Under the pieces are notes generated by a model, which had not been told where the DNA came from, ran no database searches, and was given only the letters and a program-made list of their open reading frames with translations. The translations under genes were made by a program, and so were the position numbers. Shown piece by piece: positions 57,355 to 64,000 of a DNA stretch of 64,000 nucleotides; positions within the stretch are counted from its first letter, which is position 1; the number at the start of each line of letters is the position of its first letter. The DNA is from Corydoras sp. C115 (taxonomy: Eukaryota; Chordata; Actinopteri; Siluriformes; Callichthyidae), in the NCBI GenBank assembly GCA_019802505.1, contig JAFMOC010000009.1, positions 10,217,501-10,281,500 of the forward strand, read 5' to 3'.

Positions 57355-60300
57355 TTAAAATTCAAAGTCTGCCTCAGCCATGTCGATAGCCCACGCAAAC
57401 TTCTCGCGCTGAGTTTTGTTGTAGATTTTCTCAACAGGGATTCCCCACTTCTTGCACCTGTTTGTTAAAAAGAAAATGCCAATTAGGGTTTATCCAAGGA
57501 ATCAACACCAATTTTATTAAAAATAATAATAATAAAAAGATAAAATAAATAAATAAATAAATAAAAACACCAAAATCGCCATTTTTGAACGATGAGCAGG
57601 ACAGGAGCCAAGGAGCCAATGTGGGGATGCACCAAAATAATAATTTTTATATAAAAAGTTTTCAAACTGCTATTTTAAAATATCTGAAACACTGAACATA
57701 CACATCCTGGCAAACAAACCAAAAGTATGACCAATAAAAAAATATATATATAAAAAAAAAAAAGTACTCTGAGTAAAAAGTACTGAAATGTGGCTATAAC
57801 TCAGAACAGCCAAAAGAAGAACCAGAACTAGAGTCTGTTCAGAGTTTTGTGTTTAAGTCTTGAGGCGCATGGTTTCAGCCTCAGTTCTAAAACTAACCAC
57901 TGATTTTTACACAAGCTCTTGAGTCTATGAGATGCAGGTGTCATCGTTGAGGTCATGTGGGATTAACTTACCAAGCTACAGAGATGCGTGGATCCAGGTA
58001 GTTCAGTTTAGAGGTGCCCAGAGCAATCTGTTTGTTCTCTTCGCGGTCAGTGGCCTGCACCTCCAGCTTCATCAGCTGCTCCTCTATCCTCTGTACTGCC
58101 TTCTTCTTACTCTCCACAGCCCTGCAAGGTAATTCCACAGCATGTTTCAGAGAGGTCACAGACAAACCCAGCAGACAGCACTTTACAGCGGCCAGATTTC
58201 CCTCCCACATGAACGCTTAAATACACTTTATACTCACTTTTTGGATTTTTCGTCTCTGTGTACTTTAGAATCAGCCTTGGCACCCTTCAGTTCTCTCCTG
58301 GCATCAGCCAGCTGCTGCTTCTTGGCGTCAATCTGGTTAAATAAGCACATGGCTGTGGTGAGAGCGAAGCAGAACTTCCAACCAAACAGGAAAAACATGT
58401 ACAGCAAAGTGGCAGAAGCAAAGAAATTGACATGCAACATTCTGTAAAGTGCAAAGACTGCGGGTGAACATTTTCATAAAGTGCTCATGTGCCGCAGGAA
58501 ACCTTATAACTGTTAAATCAGATACTGTTTAGAGCTGACTAATAATCTGAGTTGGAAGTTTAAGTTGTGTTTATACCAAATTGATACCAAAGTACAAACA
58601 TCTTATTTTAAAACTGTATCTGGGGTAAGTGGTTTTAATTTTTTGTTTTATACAAGACATTACACAAACATTAGATACACTGTTCACCTTTATGAATAAA
58701 ATCCTACAAAAGCAGTTCATTATATTCATAATGCAGATTTAGCATGTTACACATCACACACAGAATAAGGCGGTTGAATTGAAGGCCATGCTTCATTGTG
58801 ACCCATGCTTCTGTAAGTAGTGTATAATTTAGGATATAATTAATAGTAGACATGTGCATTGACCCTGCTTGCACATTCCACCTCTACCATATGTACACTG
58901 ACATACCTTTGTTTGTAAGTTTTGCATGGACTTCTCAAAAGTCTTCGGAGGAGCCCTTTGATGGTTACAGAGAATGGCTACTGCTCTGTTGGCTCGGTTG
59001 TAGGACAGGATCTTGGCGGGGACGTTTTCTTCCGCTATAAAAAGGTACAAGATTTTATAAAATGGTCAAATTATTTTGTATCCTGTGGTTCACTGAACAA
59101 ATGGCAACTTACGGCTGGTCAGCACTTTCAGCTGCTGCTGGAGCGTGATTGAGGCGTTGTATGTACGGAACACTTTAGCAGTCAGTCCATCCATCAATTC
59201 CTGTAGATGCTTGTTCAAAATAGTGGTCTAAAGAACAAACAGTCAGGAAAACATTTTAGGGACTCTCACACTCCGGTCAGAGATTGAAGACGGCAGGAAA
59301 AGTTGGATCGTACATTGAGACGGTCAAACAGGTCGTCCTCTGGCTGCTTGTTGTCCATGAAGAGCTGGAGATTCTTGAAAACCTATAGATAACTTCATGT
59401 TAAATGAAGCACAGCTTAACTCATTATGGATGTTAATTAGTATGCACGTACCCTCTTCTCCACCGGGACTTTGTTGTAATAGCGGATAGAGTCTTTTCCC
59501 AGAAAGTCAAATTCTACCACATATTCCTGGCCATCAAGCTCTTGATGGAGGTGGATGTGCTCAACTCTGAGGGAGCAGCAGCCCACTGTGTCCGCAGTCT
59601 CGCCTTCCTCCTTCTCGTTACCCGCTCTCAGAGCCAGCTACACAGCACCACATAGAATTAAATAAAGCTTAAAAACTCTACTGTAAACATTTGAGACCAT
59701 GCTTTTAACTGTGCCTTCACATACACACATTGGTTTTTATGAATTATGATTTCATATAGGCTTCTATTCATTTGAAGCATCTTAACAAAACCATACACCC
59801 TACTACTTGAGCATTAACCATACCCTTAACATATGACATGATTTCACTAACTGATATACAATCTGGGGACCAGCTTAAGGACAATTACATGAGGTCTCTG
59901 ACTAATGTGTGTACAACTGTATATAGATGATCATAGTTTTATTAGCAATCAGTGTCACGTCATGGGCAATCCCTGCATCAGGTTCAGTCACATGAGCATC
60001 CCATTCTTATGGTGGCTCCTTAATTCAAACACACCTTGTCAATAAAATAAAGAGCCACAGCTCGTTGTCGAATTTTCATCTCCTTCGACTTCCAATCCTC
60101 CCGATACTGAGCACGAAGATTATCCACACACTTCTTTAGCCTTCGAGCTGTCTCGTATTTCTGCCAGTCCTTCTCCCCCTGTGAAGAGCCATGGTTCAGA
60201 TAGGAAACTAGCCAAATTAATTACATTTTTTAAAATTAATAATAAAATAAAAACACAACAAATATTTACTTTGAAGGTTTAAAAAAAAAAAAAAAAAAGG

Positions 60301-63300
60301 TTTCTGAGCATTTCATTTGGCATGATAAGTTCTTAGAGAGTACCATCAAAAACCTGTCCTGTCTAATTCTTAGTTTTGATCTTTTTAAAATTTGGTGTTA
60401 CTTGCTACTGACATCAGGAAATGACATGGACTGACTTTAGAGACATCAAAATGGTCTTTTTTTTTTTTTTTTTTTTTTACCTTGATTCGTGAGCTGGGAT
60501 TCAGCATAATGTACTTGATTGCACCTTGAATGTTTTCAGTCCAGGACACCAGCCATGTGACTTTGTTGTCATGACGCACCTCCTTCCACTTAGTGCCAGG
60601 AGGGGGTTTAGGATGATTGGAGTCCCTTTAGAAGAAAAAAAAAGGAGAGAATCTGATAACCGTGATATCCAAAATCTATCTTGCGGTCATAAAAACTTGT
60701 TACTATCAAATACTCAAGTAGCATCACTAAATCACACAGAGCAATATTCCATTTGGCTTCATATATTCTATTCTGCTTCAAGCCAGAGACACTTCAGGAT
60801 CTTTCCATCACCCTGGAGGAGATTTAGGAGAGAGGTCTTACTTGCTGCAGTTGATGATGATATCCTGTGGGCGGATACGACGCTTCAGCATGCCCATTTT
60901 GGGATGGTCTCCTCTACCACGAAACAAGCCAGGAGGTTCAATACGGAAGTTGGCGATACGTTCTCTGTGATTGTCCATAATACAAAATCCATATTCCTGG
61001 AGGATTCGTTCATTTTCCCCTTTTATTTTCTGTGGGGAGAGGGGGGATGAATAAAGGTTTAACACACTGCAACTGCACCCTTATGAGTCTGATCAACTGA
61101 ACACAAAACATGTGAAATTTAAATGAGGAAAAAACTAGAATTCTCAGTGTGGAGATACATAAACATATACACACATACTCCTATCTATCCATCTTTTTTT
61201 TTTTTTTTTTTTTACAAATATTGAAAGAAAAGAAAAGATCAGAAAGAGCACAGAACCTTAAAGCACTTTTGCTGTTTAACTTAATTTATACAATAAAGAA
61301 ACACAAAGTACCAGTTTCTCCTCTTTTGTCATGGCCTTCCTGGCCTCCGACTGAGCTTTAAAGTATTCATTTATCTGAGTGAAATCACACTTGTTCAAGT
61401 CTGTGATCTTTGACTTTTCTTCGGAAGTCATTTCCTGCAGAGAGCAAATAAAGTCTAGGATGAGAAGACCGTTCTGACGTTTGGGGAGTTGAGATCCGGC
61501 AACAAGAGGTCCGTCAGATTACCTTCCTCCAGTCTTTAAAGAAGTTTTTCCGGAATATGTCCTTGGTGGTATATTCATGATCCAACATTTTCCCAAAGAA
61601 CGTTGCCACTTCCTCGGCCTCGGGACTGAGTTTCATGACTTTGCCTGAATACAAATGGTTTAAAATGTACAGAAGCTCTCAATGCATGTCAGGAATATAC
61701 AGAGTTCTGAAGTTCTCATTATGTAACTACAACATCAAACGTTCACCCCTGAGATATCTGGTTTACAATCTTTAAAAACTGAATCATGTGTGACATAAGA
61801 ATCTGGTGAATTGATCTCATGGGTAAACTTGTGGTTAAAGAACCAGCCTTTAATTCTGAAGGTCCATGGTCCGATTCCCAGTCCCACTAAATAATATAAC
61901 TGGAGTGCACTTGGGTGTTGGGGTACAATTAGTATCACCAACGTAACAATTAGTTTTTGGGACATGTGAGGAAACCGAAGCACCCAGAGTAATCTCAGAC
62001 AGAGAACAGGCCTTTAGTTGGCCACAACCGGGAATTGAACCCAAGAACCTTTTGCCTTTAGGATCTCAATGGATTTACGGACACACAGAACCCTGAGTAC
62101 TTACCATCATAGAAGAACTTGACGTTACTTGGAAGAGGCTCATATGGTGGAGCGAAAACTGGTCCTTTGTGTTCCAGGAACTTCCATTTAGAGCCATCTG
62201 TGTATCTCTCTTCCTCCCACCTAGAGGCCGAAGCAAAGGCAGATTGTGACATACGGGAAGCCACTCTCAAACTCTGAGCTGCTATGAGCGATTCAGCAAA
62301 GTGAAAGCGGACATAATGGGCTGACTGCCTATAACTGGAGCGGAGCAGAAACTAACCATTTCCATTTTTCCTCTGGCTCCTTCTTCACTTTCTTCTTGCC
62401 ATCTGCTCCAGCTTCCCCTTTCTTGTCTTTAATCTTCTTTTTGGCCTTTATGTCCTGTTTAAAAATGTCAGATTCAATTTCTTTTACAACAACAAAAGGC
62501 AGTGGGGTGGGTGGGAGAAAAGGAGGTGAAAGAGGGCGGGGACTGCTCACATACCACTTCCTCATGTTTCCTTTTCTTCGTCTTCTTCTCACTTTTATCA
62601 GTCTCAGTCTTGATTTTCTTGGGCTTTACACCAAAGCTGAAAGTTCACACGAGTCTTAAACACTTCAAGCAAACTTGTCTCTGGGATATCAAGATTTGAA
62701 CGTAATTCTTTTTACAGGAATAAAAATCACTTACTCTTCATCATCATCCCTCAGCTCCCTCTTCAGAGACTTGGGTTTGGGTGCAATGTGGTAGTCCTCA
62801 GACTCCACCTTTATGTGTGGACTAAATGAAACACAAACCATTATAAACAAACTGAAACCAGCGAAATAAAATCAGAGTTGTGTCCCACTCAACTCACCCA
62901 GAGAATCCATTCTCCCTCTTCACCTCATTATGAAAAGACTTAAAAAGGATGAAACAAAGTTATTCAGCCATGATCATAAACACCAGCTGGTCCACAGTGA
63001 AGAGAAGGGGAAGGAAAAAAAAGATACAGAAGGAAGTTTTCACCTTATCCTCCTTTTTCTTGTCTTTAAACTTCAGCTTCTCTGAAGAGCCATTTTTGTG
63101 CCGATTTTTCTCTCGGTGCTTTTCCTTGTGATCACTGAAAAGGATAAGAAAACACAGTGTAGATCAGTTTACAGCAATACAAAGGAAACGCATAAAAGTC
63201 TACAGCTGAAAGTTAAACTATTTAAAAATATACACATTTCCCTTGAACAACCAACAAATCTACTTCTCACAATATATAAATAAAGGCAGAATAAAAGCAC

Positions 63301-63399
63301 TTATCAGATCATACTTGTTACTGTGCTTTTTTTCACGGTCTTTCTTGTGCTCCTTATGTCGGTCTTTGTCTCGATGTTTTTCTTTTTGTTTGAAGGAAT
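57355..63399 (-). CDS. top1: DNA topoisomerase I (type IB), 5' end off window
   Basis: Nineteen exons are read, all phase-consistent: 63399-63315, 63134-63044, 62938-62898, 62821-62735, 62636-62555, 62454-62357, 62220-62105, 61644-61523, 61434-61312, 61029-60842, 60625-60481, 60178-60035, 59637-59452, 59382-59314, 59227-59113, 59034-58907, 58332-58238, 58121-57972 and 57457-57355 (stop TAA). The first MSGDH-type exon lies beyond the right edge. The first six exons encode the Lys/Glu-rich nuclear N-terminal region. The core follows, with KWKFLEHKGPVFAPPYEPLP, FCIMDNHRERIANF and LFRGRGDHPKMGMLKRRI. Catalytic residues include the Arg of AGNEKEEGE and the active-site Tyr in SKLNYLDPR (exon 58121-57972), between the coiled-coil linker and the C-terminal domain ending ADFEF. 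The enzyme relaxes supercoils through a 3'-phosphotyrosine nick in nuclear chromatin. All key residues are present, so it should be active. Confidence 0.98.
60458..60479. repeat. Poly-T tract next to a top1 splice donor
   Basis: A T run of about 22 bp ends 2 bp before the exon edge at 60481 (A-rich in the sense strand, just inside the intron after GT). A further A run is at 60281-60298 and a T run at 61194-61213, also in top1 introns. Confidence 0.85.
61800..62060. mobile_element. Composite SINE scraps in a top1 intron
   Basis: A plus-oriented head scrap of the second SINE family (TTCTGAAGGTCCATGGTCCG, 61800-61915) is joined to a minus-oriented V-SINE core (GGACATGTGAGGAAACCGAA; later CCGGGAATTGAACCC, 61945-62045). 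Both are strongly diverged. Confidence 0.5.
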
Positions 63400-64000
63400 C
63401 TAGTCAATGAAAGAAAATTAAAGTTAATATAAATATATTTATATGCACTTCTAATTCATACAGTTTCACATGTGTGTTTCCTCAGCAATTGTACACAAAA
63501 GAGCAAATCGGGGGTATTGTTTCCAATTTACCCATCAACATGTATTTGGGATTAAAAAAAATAAAAACCCCACTCTGACATACAGACGACACACACAAAG
63601 AACCTTTTGCTCACCCCAACTAGGAAACAAACCGAGGGCTTTCTTTTGTCACACACACACACACACACACACACTCACTCACTCCCCCCCACCAACCATC
63701 CAAATTTGGCAACTAAGCGTATGGCCCCATAACTGAGTTTACATCTTGCTATTAAATCCCTGTAAATTTGAATGATTATAAACAGATACCGCATGTACAT
63801 GTTAAAATCCAAACAAAGAACCATTTTCATCCAAATATCTGCAAGACTTCTGGTCTATATAATGCTGAGACAAGGGTTTAAAGTTTGATGAAGTTGGTTA
63901 AATAAGAACATAAACGCCAGTCTGCTGTAGAAAGAATGAGCTGTAGGCTATAATAAGCAAAAACTGGTACAGATTACAAATCAAAATGCCTCTGTGTTGC
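63400..64000. other. top1 intron at the window edge with (CA)n
   Basis: No exon was found. A (CA)n run is at about 63651-63674. The top1 first exon is expected further right. Confidence 0.6.

Overview
This window is vertebrate nuclear DNA, almost certainly from a teleost fish. Six multi-exon or single-exon genes are recognisable by spliced homology. About twenty copies of a tRNA-headed V-SINE, Tc1/mariner remnants and very long (TA)n, (CA)n and (TATC)n tracts fill the space between them. All introns read have GT-AG ends. An otophysan fish (catfish, characin or relative) is possible from the repeat style, but I cannot prove this from the sequence.

Layout, left to right: the 3' half of a GATA zinc-finger gene, best gata1 (+, 79-1870, 5' exons off the left edge); adnp (-, 4983-8991, complete coding region, CpG-rich promoter about 11430-12180); a single-exon large-Maf gene, best mafb (+, 16207-17145); an 18 kb repeat-rich desert; fam83d (-, 35896-41159, complete, four exons, with a 1 kb minisatellite in intron 1); a zhx3-like gene (+, coding exon 50290-52161, CpG-rich 5' exon region 44520-45174); and top1 (-, 57355-63399, 19 exons read, the N-terminal start lies off the right edge).

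The genes strictly alternate strand, giving three convergent pairs (gata1/adnp, mafb/fam83d, zhx3/top1). FAM83D, MAFB, TOP1, ZHX3 and ADNP all lie on human chromosome 20q, so this is a compacted 20q paralogon. DHX35 and PLCG1, which sit among them in human, are absent here. The GATA gene is an added neighbour. The genes do not form one pathway: gata1 and mafb are haematopoietic/lineage transcription factors, adnp and zhx3 are zinc-finger/homeobox chromatin regulators, fam83d is a spindle-associated CK1 anchor, and top1 is the DNA relaxing enzyme.

The points most worth a second look are a transposed SINE dimer carrying a foreign linker (29.4-31.1 kb), a zhx3 gene that keeps only the first of the family's five homeodomains, an Adnp lacking the NAP octapeptide, a 12-bp-unit minisatellite that nearly touches the fam83d exon 1 splice donor, an ETS/CRE composite promoter site near adnp, and an unassigned exon-like segment downstream of top1. 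I did not find evidence for a wholly new biological system.
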